50,084 nucleotides of DNA, taken from Nocardiopsis prasina DSM 43845. GTDB lineage: Bacteria; Actinomycetota; Actinomycetes; Streptosporangiales; Streptosporangiaceae. How positions within the stretch are numbered: the first letter of the stretch is position 1; every line of letters starts with the position of its first letter. The stretch lies in the NCBI RefSeq assembly GCF_000341265.1, contig NZ_ANAE01000162.1, positions 73,411 through 123,494 on the forward strand, in the 5' to 3' direction. The notes beneath the pieces were generated by a model, which was not told the origin of the DNA, searched no databases, and worked only from the letters and a program-made list of their open reading frames with translations. Position numbers and translations under genes: made by a program. Positions 27,919 through 36,137 of the stretch are shown here, one piece after another.

Positions 27919-28845
27919 CTAGTTGCGGGTCACCAGGGACCGCGCCAGGAAGAGCATGTTGGCCGGACGCTCGGCCAGGCGGCGCATGTAGTAGCCGTAC
28001 CACTCGTCGCCGTAGGGGACGTAGACGCGCATGCGCTTGCCCTCGGCGGCCAGGCGGACCTGCTCGCCGTCCCGGATGCCGTAGAGCATCTGGTACTCGT
28101 AGTCGTCCGCGCCGCGGCCGTTGGCGGCGGCCAGCTCACCGGCGATGGCGACCATGCGCGGGTCGTGCGAGGCGACCATCGGGTAGCCGTCGCCCTCCAT
28201 GAGGACCTTCAGCGCCCGCACGTAGGCCCTGTCGACCTCGTGCTTGTCGCGGAAGGCCACCGACTCGGGCTCGTCGTAGGCGCCCTTGCACAGGCGCACA
28301 CGGGAACCGGCGCCGCTGAGGTCGCGGCAGTCGGCCTCGGTGCGGTGCAGGTAGGCCTGGAGCACCGCGCCCACGAACGGGAAGTCCTCGCGCAGCTCGC
28401 GCAGGATGCCCAGCGTGGAGTCGGTGGTGGTGTGGTCCTCCATGTCGAGGGTCACCGTGGTGCCGATCGCCTGGGCGGCCTCGGCGATCAGGCGCGCGTT
28501 CTCCAGCGCGATCTTCTCGCCGTCCTGGTTCAGGAACTGGCCGACGGCCGACAGCTTGACCGAGACCTCGGCGCGGTCGCCCAGCCCGGCCTCGCCGAGG
28601 GCCCCGAGCAGGTCCTGGTAGGCGGTCACGGTGGCGGTGGCCTGGGACAGGTCCGTGGTGTCCTCACCGAGGAAGTCCAGGGTGATGTAGCGGTCCTTGG
28701 CCAGCTCGCGGACGGCCGGAAGGGCCTCCTCCTGGGTGGAGCCCGCGACGAAGCGCGTGACCATGGCCCGGGTCATGGGAGTGCGCTCGACGATCTTGCG
28801 GCAGGTCGCGGACCTGGCGGCGAGCAGCAGGGGCTTACGAAGCAT
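27919..28845 (-). CDS. putB: Proline dehydrogenase
   Basis: This 308-residue monofunctional FAD enzyme oxidises proline to pyrroline-5-carboxylate. The barrel motifs are [51 protein letters not shown] and [24 protein letters not shown], matching the substrate- and flavin-binding regions of PutA-type enzymes. It is encoded downstream of the P5C dehydrogenase, with separate genes as in most Gram-positives and mycobacteria (Rv1188). GAGGT lies four bases before the ATG. A perfect hairpin sits between the two genes, so their expression may differ. Confidence 0.94.
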   Translation of the reverse strand: MLRKPLLLAARSATCRKIVERTPMTRAMVTRFVAGSTQEEALPAVRELAKDRYITLDFLGEDTTDLSQATATVTAYQDLLGALGEAGLGDRAEVSVKLSAVGQFLNQDGEKIALENARLIAEAAQAIGTTVTLDMEDHTTTDSTLGILRELREDFPFVGAVLQAYLHRTEADCRDLSGAGSRVRLCKGAYDEPESVAFRDKHEVDRAYVRALKVLMEGDGYPMVASHDPRMVAIAGELAAANGRGADDYEYQMLYGIRDGEQVRLAAEGKRMRVYVPYGDEWYGYYMRRLAERPANMLFLARSLVTRN

Positions 28846-28939
28846 GGTGACCTCGAAGAGACGTGCGCGAGCCGATGGGGCTGGCGCGGGCGTTGCGCGC
28901 GGGCGGTGTGCCGTCCGCGCGATGGGTTCCTCGGGGGGC

Positions 28940-28967
28940 CGGGGCCCGCTCGGAAAGGAGCGGGCCC
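28940..28967 (-). terminator. Hairpin between pruA and proline dehydrogenase
   Basis: GGGGCCCGCTC (28940-28950) pairs perfectly with GAGCGGGCCCC (28957-28967), loop GGAAAG. It lies inside the presumed pruA-proline dehydrogenase unit and could terminate, attenuate or stabilise the upstream mRNA. Confidence 0.65.
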
Positions 28968-29019
28968 CGTGGGTGGCGGCGGCCCCGACTCGGACGGGAG
29001 TGGGCGCGCCGCCGGGTGA

Positions 29020-30645
29020 CTACCCCTGGTGGGGGTAGGAGGAGACCGTCGGCGCGACGAACGTCTCCTTGATGGCGCGCGGGCTGGCCCAGCGGGACAG
29101 GTTCTGGGCGGAACCGGCCTTGTCGTTGGTGCCGGAGGCGCGACCGCCGCCGAAGGGCTGCTGACCGACGATGGAGCCGGTCGGGCGGTCGTTGATGTAG
29201 AAGTTGCCCGCCGCGAAGCGCAGGACCTCGGTCGCCTTGGCCACCGCGCTGCGGTCGTTGGCCAGGATGGCGCCGGTCAGCGCGTAGGCGGAACCCTCGT
29301 CCACGATCTTGAGGACGTCCTCGAACCTGTCGTCCTCGTAGACGTGGACGGCGATCACCGGGCCGAAGTACTCCGTGCGGAACACGTCGTTGGTGGGGTC
29401 GGTGCCCTCGATGATGGTGGGGCGCACGAAGTAGCCCACCGAGTCGTCGGCGGTGCCGCCCGCGATGATCTCCAGGGTCGGGTCGGACTTGGCGTCCTCC
29501 AGGACCTTGGCCAGCTTGTCGAAGGAGCGGCGGTCGATGACGGCGCCGACGAAGTTCGACAGGTCGGTGACGTCGCCCATGGTGAGGGCCTCGGTCTCGG
29601 CGACCAGGTCGTCGCGCATCCTCTCCCACACGGAGCGGGCGACGAAGGCGCGCGAAGCGGCGGAGCACTTCTGGCCCTGGTACTCGAAGGCGCCGCGCAC
29701 GATGGCGGTGCGCAGGATCTCCGGGTCGGCGGAGGGGTGGGCGACGATGAAGTCCTTGCCACCGGTCTCGCCCACGATGCGCGGGTAGGAGCGGTAGTTG
29801 GAGATGTTCTCGCCGACGCTCTTCCACAGGTGCTGGAAGGTCTTCGTGGAACCGGTGAAGTGCACACCGGCCAGCTCGGGGTCGTTGAGCGCGATGTCCG
29901 AGACGGCCAGGCCGTCACCGGTGACCATGTTGATGACGCCGGGGGGCATGCCGGCCTCCTCCAGGAGGCGCATGGTGAGCTCGGCGGCGAACTGCTGGGT
30001 CGGGGACGGCTTCCACACGACCACGTTGCCCATGAGGGCGGGGGCGGTGGGGAGGTTGCCCGCGATGGCGGTGAAGTTGAAGGGGGTGATCGCGTAGACG
30101 AACCCCTCCAGCGGACGCTGCTCCATGCGGTTCCACACGCCGCGCACGCTCAGGGGCTGCTGCTCCATGAGCTGGCGGGCGTAGGAGACGTTGAAGCGCC
30201 AGAAGTCGATGAGCTCACAGGCCGCGTCGATCTCCGCCTGCTGGACGGTCTTCGACTGGCCGAGCATGGTGGCGGCGTTGATCGTGGCGCGCCAGGGGCC
30301 GGCGAGCAGCTCGGCGGCACGGAGGATGATCGCGGCGCGGTCGTCGAAGGACATGGCGCGCCAGGCGGGGGCGGCGGCCTTCGCGGCGGCGATGGCGTCG
30401 CGGGCGTCCTGGTGGGTGGCGTTGCGCATGGTGCCCAGGACGGACGCGTGGTTGTGCGGCTGGACGGCGTCGATCGGGTCGCCGCCACCCATGCGGCTCT
30501 CGCCGTTGATGCGCATCGGCAGGTCGATGCTCTCGCGACCGAGCTCCTCGAGCTTGGCGACGAGCTCGGCACGCTCGGCGCTCCCGGGCGCGTAGGTGAG
30601 AACGGGCTCGTTCACCGGCTGCGGGACGTTGGTCACGGCGTCCAT
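29020..30645 (-). CDS. pruA: L-glutamate gamma-semialdehyde (P5C) dehydrogenase
   Basis: This 541-residue NAD-dependent aldehyde dehydrogenase completes proline breakdown to glutamate. Typical features are the cofactor region ITPFNFTAIAGN and VVWKPSPTQQ, the catalytic Glu in VGETGGKDFIVAHPSAD, the catalytic Cys in EYQGQKCSAASRAFV, and EYFGPVIAVHVYED and FGGGRASGTNDKAGS near the C-terminus. I chose ATG at 30643-30645, with GGGAGGT directly upstream; the GTG two codons earlier is part of that site. The PucR regulator is divergent from 30866. Length and motifs match RocA/PruA (M. tuberculosis Rv1187). Confidence 0.95.
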   Translation of the reverse strand: MDAVTNVPQPVNEPVLTYAPGSAERAELVAKLEELGRESIDLPMRINGESRMGGGDPIDAVQPHNHASVLGTMRNATHQDARDAIAAAKAAAPAWRAMSFDDRAAIILRAAELLAGPWRATINAATMLGQSKTVQQAEIDAACELIDFWRFNVSYARQLMEQQPLSVRGVWNRMEQRPLEGFVYAITPFNFTAIAGNLPTAPALMGNVVVWKPSPTQQFAAELTMRLLEEAGMPPGVINMVTGDGLAVSDIALNDPELAGVHFTGSTKTFQHLWKSVGENISNYRSYPRIVGETGGKDFIVAHPSADPEILRTAIVRGAFEYQGQKCSAASRAFVARSVWERMRDDLVAETEALTMGDVTDLSNFVGAVIDRRSFDKLAKVLEDAKSDPTLEIIAGGTADDSVGYFVRPTIIEGTDPTNDVFRTEYFGPVIAVHVYEDDRFEDVLKIVDEGSAYALTGAILANDRSAVAKATEVLRFAAGNFYINDRPTGSIVGQQPFGGGRASGTNDKAGSAQNLSRWASPRAIKETFVAPTVSSYPHQG

Positions 30646-30865
30646 GGGCACCTCCCTGGAAAGAATGTCCCTGAATGAGCAGGGTTGACTGATTCAACAG
30701 TCGCAGAACCGCCCCGCGCGGACCTTGTGGGACGGGCCACTCTTTGCCAGCCTTATTTGTTCACCAGGACAAACCCAGGCACTTGTGGCCGAACGAGAGC
30801 CGACGCCACTCCCCCGCCCCTCCAGTAGTGTCGGTCACCGGACCCGACCGGTGAGGAACCACGTC
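30646..30865. promoter_or_regulatory. Divergent pruA / PucR promoter region with inverted repeats
   Basis: This 220-base region contains GTTGACTGATTCAAC and the overlapping GACTGATTCAACAGTC near 30680-30706, and TTTGT/ACAAA at 30756-30760 and 30769-30773. Both are candidate sites for the divergently encoded PucR-type activator. Exact -35/-10 elements are not assigned. Confidence 0.4.
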
Positions 30866-32629
30866 ATGCCTGGTCATTCAGTACCACAGAGTGAAGAGGG
30901 GGCGGGCCTGCCCCTGCGCAGGCTTCTCCTGGCCCTCGGCGACCCGATCCTGGACGTCGCCGCCGCACCGGACGGGCTGGATGTCCAGGTGGACAACGTC
31001 GTGATCATCGACCCCGAGGACCGCGTGGAGGCCCGCGAAGGGGACCTGGTCCTACTGATCGGCGTGCGCGGCGGGGCCGCCCGCCGTCTGGTCCGGGCCC
31101 TGGCGGCGCAGGGCGCCACGGCGGTCGCGGTCAAGGCCGGAGGGTACGCCCCCGCAGAGGAGACCATCCCGCCCTCCGGCGACACCCGGGGCCGTTCCCG
31201 CTCCGGCGCCGACGAGCTGAGGACGCTGCGCGCCGAAGCGCAGGAGAGCGGCGTGGCGCTCCTCGCGGTCCGGCCCGAGGTGCGCTGGGACCAGCTCCAG
31301 TCGGTGTGCCAGAGCATCGTGGACGACGCCCGGCTGAACACCTCGGAGGACCTGGGTGAGGCCACCGGGGACCTGTTCTCCATGGCGCAGACCATCGCCC
31401 AGCTCACCGGCGGGCTGGTGAGCATCGAGGACTCCGCCAGCCGCGTGCTCGCCTACTCCAGCGGAGCCGAGGTGGACGAACTGCGCCGCCTGTCCGTGCT
31501 CGGCCGCCAGGGACCGGAGTCCTACCTGGCGCTGCTGCGGGAGTGGGGCGTGTTCACGAAGCTGCGCGCGGGCGAGGAGGTGGTCCGGATCGAGGAGCAC
31601 CCCGATCTGGGCATCCGCCGGCGTCTGGCGGTCGGCATCCACGCCGGGCGCCAGCCCCTGGGCGCCATCTGGGTGCAGGAGGGTTCGCAGCCGCTGTCCC
31701 AGCACGCCGAGGAGGCACTGCTCGGAGCGGCCCGCACGACCGCGCTCCAGATGATCCGGCAGCGCACCCAGACCAGCGCCGGGCTGCGGCTGCGCGAGGA
31801 CCTGCTGTCCAGCCTGTTGGAGGGGCGGATCGACGCGAGCGCCCTCGCGGACACCGTCGAGGTGCACACCGAGCGGGCCGCTCTGGTGGCGGCCTTCTCC
31901 CTCAGCCATCCCGCCTCGGGCGAGGCCGAACCCGAGGGAGTGGACGGTGAGCGCCCGGACCGGCCCGTGCGGGAGCTGCGCCGCCGCCAACTAATCGACC
32001 TGGTGTCCGTGCACACGGCCGCCTACCGCCGCAGTTCCCTGGTGACCGAGCTCGACGGCCGCGTGTACGTGCTGCTGCCCGACCTGGCCCGCACACCGGG
32101 CGGCGACGGCTGGCGCGGGGTGGAGCAGTCGGTGCTGGCCCTGACCCGCAAGACCGTGGCCGCCGCGCGGGCGGCGCTGGGACTGCGTGTGCAGGCGGCC
32201 GTGGGTTCACTCGTGGAGCGGCTGCGCGACGTCCCCGAGTCCCGCGCGGAGGCCGACCGGGTGCTGGACGCGATGGGCCGCGACCTGGACGGCGGCACCG
32301 ACTGGGAGGTGGCCACCATCTCCGACGTGCGCTCCCGGGTGCTGATCAGCGAGACCCTGGCGCACCTGCGCGCGGACCCGTCGCTGCGCGACCCCCGGGT
32401 GAGCCGGCTGATCGAGTACGACCAGGCGGGCGGCGCCGACCTCGTGCACTCCCTGCTGGCCTATCTGGAGGCCTTCGGTGACGCCCGGGCGGCCGCCGAA
32501 CGGCTGCACATCCACCCCAACACGCTCCGCTACCGCGTGCGCCGCGCCGCCTCGGTGAGCGGGATCGACCTCTCCGACCCGGGAGAGCGCCTGTTCACCC
32601 AGCTCCAGCTCCTCATGGAACAGGGCTGA
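30866..32629 (+). CDS. pruC: PucR-family transcription regulator, likely activator of proline catabolism
   Basis: This 587-residue protein has an N-terminal PucR-like ligand region, a central GAF-like segment, a GGDEF-like degenerate part and a C-terminal PucR helix-turn-helix (LLAYLEAFGDARAAAERLHIHPNTLRYRVRRAASVSGIDLSDPGERL). Divergence from pruA and the same layout in M. tuberculosis (PruC, Rv1186c, with Rv1187-Rv1188) suggest it activates proline dehydrogenase and pruA when proline is present. ATG at 30866 has GAGGA eight bases upstream; the longer frame from 30725 runs through the divergent promoter. The pruC name is by synteny and family, not proven orthology. Confidence 0.88.
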   Translation: MPGHSVPQSEEGAGLPLRRLLLALGDPILDVAAAPDGLDVQVDNVVIIDPEDRVEAREGDLVLLIGVRGGAARRLVRALAAQGATAVAVKAGGYAPAEETIPPSGDTRGRSRSGADELRTLRAEAQESGVALLAVRPEVRWDQLQSVCQSIVDDARLNTSEDLGEATGDLFSMAQTIAQLTGGLVSIEDSASRVLAYSSGAEVDELRRLSVLGRQGPESYLALLREWGVFTKLRAGEEVVRIEEHPDLGIRRRLAVGIHAGRQPLGAIWVQEGSQPLSQHAEEALLGAARTTALQMIRQRTQTSAGLRLREDLLSSLLEGRIDASALADTVEVHTERAALVAAFSLSHPASGEAEPEGVDGERPDRPVRELRRRQLIDLVSVHTAAYRRSSLVTELDGRVYVLLPDLARTPGGDGWRGVEQSVLALTRKTVAAARAALGLRVQAAVGSLVERLRDVPESRAEADRVLDAMGRDLDGGTDWEVATISDVRSRVLISETLAHLRADPSLRDPRVSRLIEYDQAGGADLVHSLLAYLEAFGDARAAAERLHIHPNTLRYRVRRAASVSGIDLSDPGERLFTQLQLLMEQG

Positions 32630-32699
32630 CCCCCACCCGAGTGCCCACGCCCACCCCCTCAGCCACTGGCGGATCCCGACCGCTCACCTCAACCACGGT

Positions 32700-32870
32700 G
32701 CAACGCGGACCAGGTATCCAGGCCACAGGCGTGAGACCTGACCAGGCACCTCAGCTTGGCGGAGTGCGAACCAGGCATCCGGGCCACGGGGGCAGTTCCC
32801 ATCAGGACCTCAGCCACCGGCGGAGCACGGACCAGACACCTCAGCCACAGGCGTGAGACCCGCCCGTACA
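32700..32870. repeat. Degenerate tandem repeat, about 30-bp units in a 61-bp register
   Basis: Units starting with CCAG/CAGG occur near 32710, 32742, 32771, 32803 and 32832, at spacings 32, 29, 32 and 29. Alternate units are more alike (CCACAGGCGTGAGACC at 32723-32738 and again at 32845-32860; ACCTCAGC recurring), so the higher-order unit is about 61 bp. The copies are too diverged for CRISPR. No reading frame here has coding character that I trust. Confidence 0.65.
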
Positions 32871-32899
32871 CCCCAGCCACAAGGGGGGTGCTTTCGTTC

Positions 32900-33175
32900 G
32901 GTGCCGGAGAGGGTTCTGCAAGACGAGTCAAGCCGCCAGCGAGGAACGAGCCAGGCGTAGACGGGGATGCTGTGTCGCCTTGAACCCAAATCCCTCTGCA
33001 AAGGCCCCGAACACGGGCCAAAGCGAAGCGGAGGCCCAAAGAAGACGAGGGTGCCGGAGAGGGTTCTGGAGGTGGCGCAGGTGGGATCGCGAGGAACGAG
33101 CCATCACACCGAAGACGCCGAAGGTTCCTCTGCAAAGGCACCGAACACGGGCCGAAGCGAAGCGGAGGCCCAAAG
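32900..33175. repeat. Two-copy direct repeat (about 142 and 126 bp) beside tRNA gene
   Basis: Copy A spans 32900-33041 and copy B 33050-33175. Shared blocks are GTGCCGGAGAGGGTTCTG (32901 and 33051), GCGAGGAACGAGCCA (32939 and 33089), CTCTGCAAAGGC (32994 and 33128), and a 35-base block ending GGAGGCCCAAAG (33007-33041 and 33141-33175) with one difference. The offset drops from 150 to 134 in the middle, so one copy lost or gained 16 bases. GGGCC/GGCCC in the last block can form a short hairpin. The element lies just downstream of the tRNA on its strand. No transposase is present. Confidence 0.85.
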
Positions 33176-33184
33176 CAAACAAAG

Positions 33185-33258
33185 TACCCCCGGTCGGACT
33201 CGAACCGACACTTGTGACCCTTTTAGGGGGCCTGCCTCTTCCATTGGGCTACGAGGGC
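33185..33258 (-). tRNA. Unusual class-I tRNA-like gene, apparent UAA anticodon
   Basis: A cloverleaf can be drawn on the minus strand. The acceptor GCCCTCG/CGGGGGT has one G-U at the end and one inside, and the discriminator is A. The D arm is GCC...GGC with GG in the loop. The anticodon stem is GGCCC/GGGTC, and the T arm GTCGG-TTCGAGT-CCGAC is perfect. The seven-base anticodon loop reads CCTAAAA, placing TAA at 34-36 and C instead of the near-universal T at 33. The variable loop is six bases (ACAAGT), not the long arm of normal tRNA-Leu. CCA is not encoded. A TATGAT box seven bases upstream supports transcription. Isotype is undetermined; it may be a pseudo-tRNA. Confidence 0.7.
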
Positions 33259-33265
33259 GTGGCCC

Positions 33266-33271
33266 ATCATA
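33266..33271 (-). promoter_or_regulatory. -10 element TATGAT of tRNA gene
   Basis: On the minus strand TATGAT ends seven bases before the first tRNA base, ideal for initiation next to the mature 5' end. No good -35 hexamer is visible at 16-18 bases. Confidence 0.5.
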
Positions 33272-33320
33272 CCGGCCGGGCCGATTGCCCACTTTGGTTC
33301 CGCTTGGCCGGATGGGGACA

Positions 33321-33357
33321 CGAAACGACCGGCTTCGCGAGAAAGCCGGTCGTTTCG
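33321..33357 (-). terminator. Terminator after ndh
   Basis: CGAAACGACCGGCTT (33321-33335) pairs perfectly with AAGCCGGTCGTTTCG (33343-33357), a 15-bp stem with a seven-base loop, 31 bases past the ndh stop. Confidence 0.85.
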
Positions 33358-33388
33358 TTCGTGTTGGCGCCGAAGGCGTCGCGTGGGA

Positions 33389-34765
33389 TCAGCTCACGCG
33401 GCGCAGGCGGCCGTCCTCGACCTGCGGCTGGCTGGCCTCTTCGAAGGCCTGGCGCGGCTCGGACATCTCCGGCAGCGCGGCGAAGTCGCGGCGCAGGAAG
33501 AAGGCGAGCGTCCAGTCGGAGAGGACCCGCAGCTTGCGGTTGAAGGTCGGCACCGCGAGCAGGTGGTACGAGCGGTGCGCGTACCAGGCCAGGCGGCCGT
33601 TGAGCTTGATCTTGCCGAACAGCTGGGCCGCGCCCTTGTGCAGTCCGAGCCCGGCGACCGCGCCGAGGTTCTTGTGCCGGTAGGCCTTGAGCTCACCGTT
33701 GCGCAGGGTCGCGATGACGTTGTCGGCGAGCACCGGCGCCTGGCGGACCGCGTTCTGGGCGTTGGGCGGGTAGTAGCCGCCGTTGCCGTCGGGGACCTGG
33801 GCGTTGTCGCCACCAGCGAAGACGTTGTCCGTGCCGTTGACGGTGAGGTACTCGCTGGTGTCGACGTGCCCCTTGGGGCCCAGCGGGAGGTCGCTCGCGG
33901 AAACGACCGGGCTGGGCTTGACGCCCGCCGTCCACACCAGGGTGCCCGCGTCGAACTCGGCGCCGTCGCTGAGCTTGATGCGCTGGTCCGCGGCGGACTC
34001 GAGGAAGGTCTTGAGGCGGACGTCGATGCCGCGGCGGCGGAGCTGGTTGAGCGCCTTGCCGCCGACCTCCGGGCCGACCTCGGGCAGGATCTTGTCCGCG
34101 GCCTCGATGAGGTAGAAGTTCACCTCGGAGAGGTCGATCGAGGGGTGGAGGCGGACCGCGTCGCGGACCATGTCCTCCAGCTCGGCGATGGCCTCGGCGC
34201 CGGCGAACCCGCCGCCGACGAACACGAAGTTGAGCGCCTTGGCGCGCACGGCCTCGTCGTCGGTGGAGTCGGCGATGGTGAGCTGGTTGAGCACGTGGTT
34301 GCGCAGGTAGGCCGCCTCTTCGACGGTCTTGATCCCGATGCCCCACTCGGCCAGGCCGGGGATGGGCAGGGTGCGCGAGACCGCTCCGGCCGCCATCACG
34401 AGGTAGTCGTAGTGGAGCGTCTCGGGCTCACCGACGTTGGGCTCGTAGCGGACCGTGTTGTCGGCGTGGTCGATGCGCACGACGCGGCCGCCCAGCACGC
34501 GGACCCGGTCGAAGACCTTCCGCAGCGGGACCACGACGTTGCGCGGGGAGATGTTGCCCGCGGCCGTCTCGGGCAGGAACGGCTGGTAGGTCATGTAGGA
34601 GTTCGGGTCGATGACGGTGATGCGGGCTTCACCGGATCCGAGCTTCTTCTCCAGTCGCCTCGCGGTGTACATCCCGAGGTAACCGCCGCCGACGATGAGG
34701 ATGTGCGGGATCTCCGCCTCGTCCCCGCCACCGTGCACCAGCCGGTAGTTCCTGCTCTCGGTCAT
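33389..34765 (-). CDS. ndh: Type II NADH dehydrogenase
   Basis: This 458-residue peripheral membrane flavoprotein oxidises NADH and reduces menaquinone without pumping protons. The FAD Rossmann motif HILIVGGGYLGMYTARRLEKKL is near residues 21-42 and the NADH-binding FVFVGGGFAGAEAIAELED near 187. FAD contact VFAGGDNAQVPDG and the quinone-region YYPPNAQNAVRQAPVLADN follow. The C-terminal part carries the amphipathic/hydrophobic segment FNRKLRVLSDWTLAFFLRRD used for membrane attachment. AGGG lies upstream of the ATG. Two Rex-type palindromes in the upstream region suggest redox control. The gene order ndh - ppx - DUF501 - FtsB-like - eno is typical of actinomycetes. Confidence 0.95.
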   Translation of the reverse strand: MTESRNYRLVHGGGDEAEIPHILIVGGGYLGMYTARRLEKKLGSGEARITVIDPNSYMTYQPFLPETAAGNISPRNVVVPLRKVFDRVRVLGGRVVRIDHADNTVRYEPNVGEPETLHYDYLVMAAGAVSRTLPIPGLAEWGIGIKTVEEAAYLRNHVLNQLTIADSTDDEAVRAKALNFVFVGGGFAGAEAIAELEDMVRDAVRLHPSIDLSEVNFYLIEAADKILPEVGPEVGGKALNQLRRRGIDVRLKTFLESAADQRIKLSDGAEFDAGTLVWTAGVKPSPVVSASDLPLGPKGHVDTSEYLTVNGTDNVFAGGDNAQVPDGNGGYYPPNAQNAVRQAPVLADNVIATLRNGELKAYRHKNLGAVAGLGLHKGAAQLFGKIKLNGRLAWYAHRSYHLLAVPTFNRKLRVLSDWTLAFFLRRDFAALPEMSEPRQAFEEASQPQVEDGRLRRVS

Positions 34766-34895
34766 CGCATTTCCGCCCTAACGGTTAATCTTTGGCGCCC
34801 TTGCCTCAAGGGCCGCGAAGGCTGTCACGTTCCCGGTTCCCCGCACCGGGGTCCGTGGAGCCGTGGTTCTTGCTCCCGACTCTCTGGAAGGTTGC

Positions 34896-34913
34896 TTGTG
34901 CATTCTTTCACAA
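34896..34913. promoter_or_regulatory. Rex-like operator, proximal to ndh
   Basis: TTGTGCATTCTTTCACAA fits the Rex consensus (TTGTGAA-N4-TTCACAA) with one mismatch in the left half. Its centre is about 140 bases upstream of the ndh start codon. Confidence 0.75.
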
Positions 34914-35001
34914 GCCCCTCCCCGCAGAGAAGGTTCACATCCGCCCACCTTCCCACCATCCCCACGTGCGAGGCGAGGATGTTTGTGCAGGTCAGATGGG
35001 T

Positions 35002-35019
35002 TGTGAATGCATTCACAAG
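35002..35019. promoter_or_regulatory. Perfect Rex operator upstream of ndh
   Basis: TTGTGAATGCATTCACAA is a perfect 18-base palindrome and an exact match to the Rex consensus. Rex dissociates from such sites when NADH rises relative to NAD+. It lies 106 bases (centre to centre) from the second site. Confidence 0.85.
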
Positions 35020-35064
35020 GGTCTTCCGGGTGACGCGTCTCACCCGAGGGCCCTGCTGGACCCC

Positions 35065-35107
35065 CCTCGAAAGGCCCCTCCGGTTCACCCGAAGGTCCCT
35101 TTCGAGG
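35065..35107 (-). terminator. Terminator after ppx
   Basis: CCTCGAAAGG (35065-35074) pairs perfectly with CCTTTCGAGG (35098-35107), and an imperfect inner stem extends it. It lies 38 bases past the ppx stop and upstream of the Rex sites, insulating ndh from the ppx transcript. Confidence 0.75.
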
Positions 35108-35144
35108 AGGTTATGCCCTATTCAGTACTAGTTTGCCCTGGTTT

Positions 35145-36137
35145 TTACTCAGGGACGATAAGACTCCACGCGACACCGTCGAGGATGTCGTGCTCACTCG
35201 TGGTGAAGTGGTCCGCGCCGGTCCGAGCCAGCACGCGGGACAGCACCAGGGAGCCCGCCGCGATCACGTCCACGCGACCCGGGTGCATCACGCCGATCTC
35301 CGCACGCTCCGCGTGCCGCGAGACCAACAGCTCACCCGTGATCCGCTCCAGGTCCTCGGCCGAGACGCGCGAGTGGTGGATCAGCTCCGAGTCGTACTCG
35401 GGCAGGTCCATCGCGATCCCGGCGACCGTGGTCGCGGTCCCGGCCACGCACACCACCGAACCGGCCTCCCGCAGCGGGACGACCTTCTCGACCTCGTCCA
35501 GGGCGGCGTCGATGTCGGCCGTGGCCGCCTCGATCTGCTCCCTGGTGGGCGGGTCGTCGCGCAGGTGGCGCTCGGTCATGCGCACGCAGCCGATGTCCAC
35601 GGACAGGGCCGCGCGTACGAGGTCCTCGTCGTCGTCCAGACCGCCCAGCACGAACTCCGTGGATCCCCCGCCGATGTCGACGACCAGGAACGGCGGCGTG
35701 AAGTCAGCGTTGACCTCACCCTCGGCGGCCTGCGCCTCCAGCTCGGCCGTGGCGCCCACGAAGGACAGCTCGGCCTCGTCCAGACCGGTCACCACCTCCG
35801 GCTCCACGCCCAGGATCGCGCGGACGCCGTCCACGAACTCCTGGCGGTTGCTGGCGTCCCGGGTCGCGCTGGTGGCGACCATGCGCACCGCGTCCGGGCC
35901 CAGCTCGATCCCGTGCGCCTCGATGGTCTCCGCGTAGCCGCGCAGCGCCTCGAAGGTCCGCTCCAGGGCCTCGGGCGCGAACGCCCCGGTCTCGTCGACC
36001 CCCTGGCCCAGACGCACGATCTCCATCCGGCGGTCGACGTCGACCACCTGGACCTCGTCGTCTCCCAGGAAGACCACGTCGGCGATCAGCAGCCTGATCG
36101 AGTTGGTTCCGCAGTCGATCGCCGCGACACCGCTCAT
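35145..36137 (-). CDS. ppx: Exopolyphosphatase / guanosine pentaphosphate phosphatase family
   Basis: This 330-residue Ppx/GppA protein of the ASKHA fold removes terminal phosphate from polyphosphate or pppGpp. Motifs are AAIDCGTNSIRLLIADV at the N-terminus, VATSATRDASNRQEFVDGV, LVVDIGGGSTEFVLG and CVAGTATTVAGIAM. It lacks the C-terminal HD extension of E. coli Ppx, as in mycobacterial Ppx1 (Rv0496) and Ppx2 (Rv1026); gene context matches Rv1026. The ATG overlaps the DUF501 stop in an ATGA, so the pair is translationally coupled. Confidence 0.93.
   Translation of the reverse strand: MSGVAAIDCGTNSIRLLIADVVFLGDDEVQVVDVDRRMEIVRLGQGVDETGAFAPEALERTFEALRGYAETIEAHGIELGPDAVRMVATSATRDASNRQEFVDGVRAILGVEPEVVTGLDEAELSFVGATAELEAQAAEGEVNADFTPPFLVVDIGGGSTEFVLGGLDDDEDLVRAALSVDIGCVRMTERHLRDDPPTREQIEAATADIDAALDEVEKVVPLREAGSVVCVAGTATTVAGIAMDLPEYDSELIHHSRVSAEDLERITGELLVSRHAERAEIGVMHPGRVDVIAAGSLVLSRVLARTGADHFTTSEHDILDGVAWSLIVPE

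Noticed and set aside
32700..32870. CRISPR-like array
   Set aside because: Units are diverged throughout and alternate 32/29 spacing; there is no constant repeat with unique spacers and no cas gene.
32689..33182. Small minus-strand genes with GLRFA-ARVR-LCRG motifs
   Set aside because: The shared peptides come from translation of the direct repeat. There is no ribosome binding site and the frame shifts between copies.
33185..33258. tRNA as attachment site of an integrated element
   Set aside because: No duplicated tRNA 3' end, integrase or excision gene is visible in the window.
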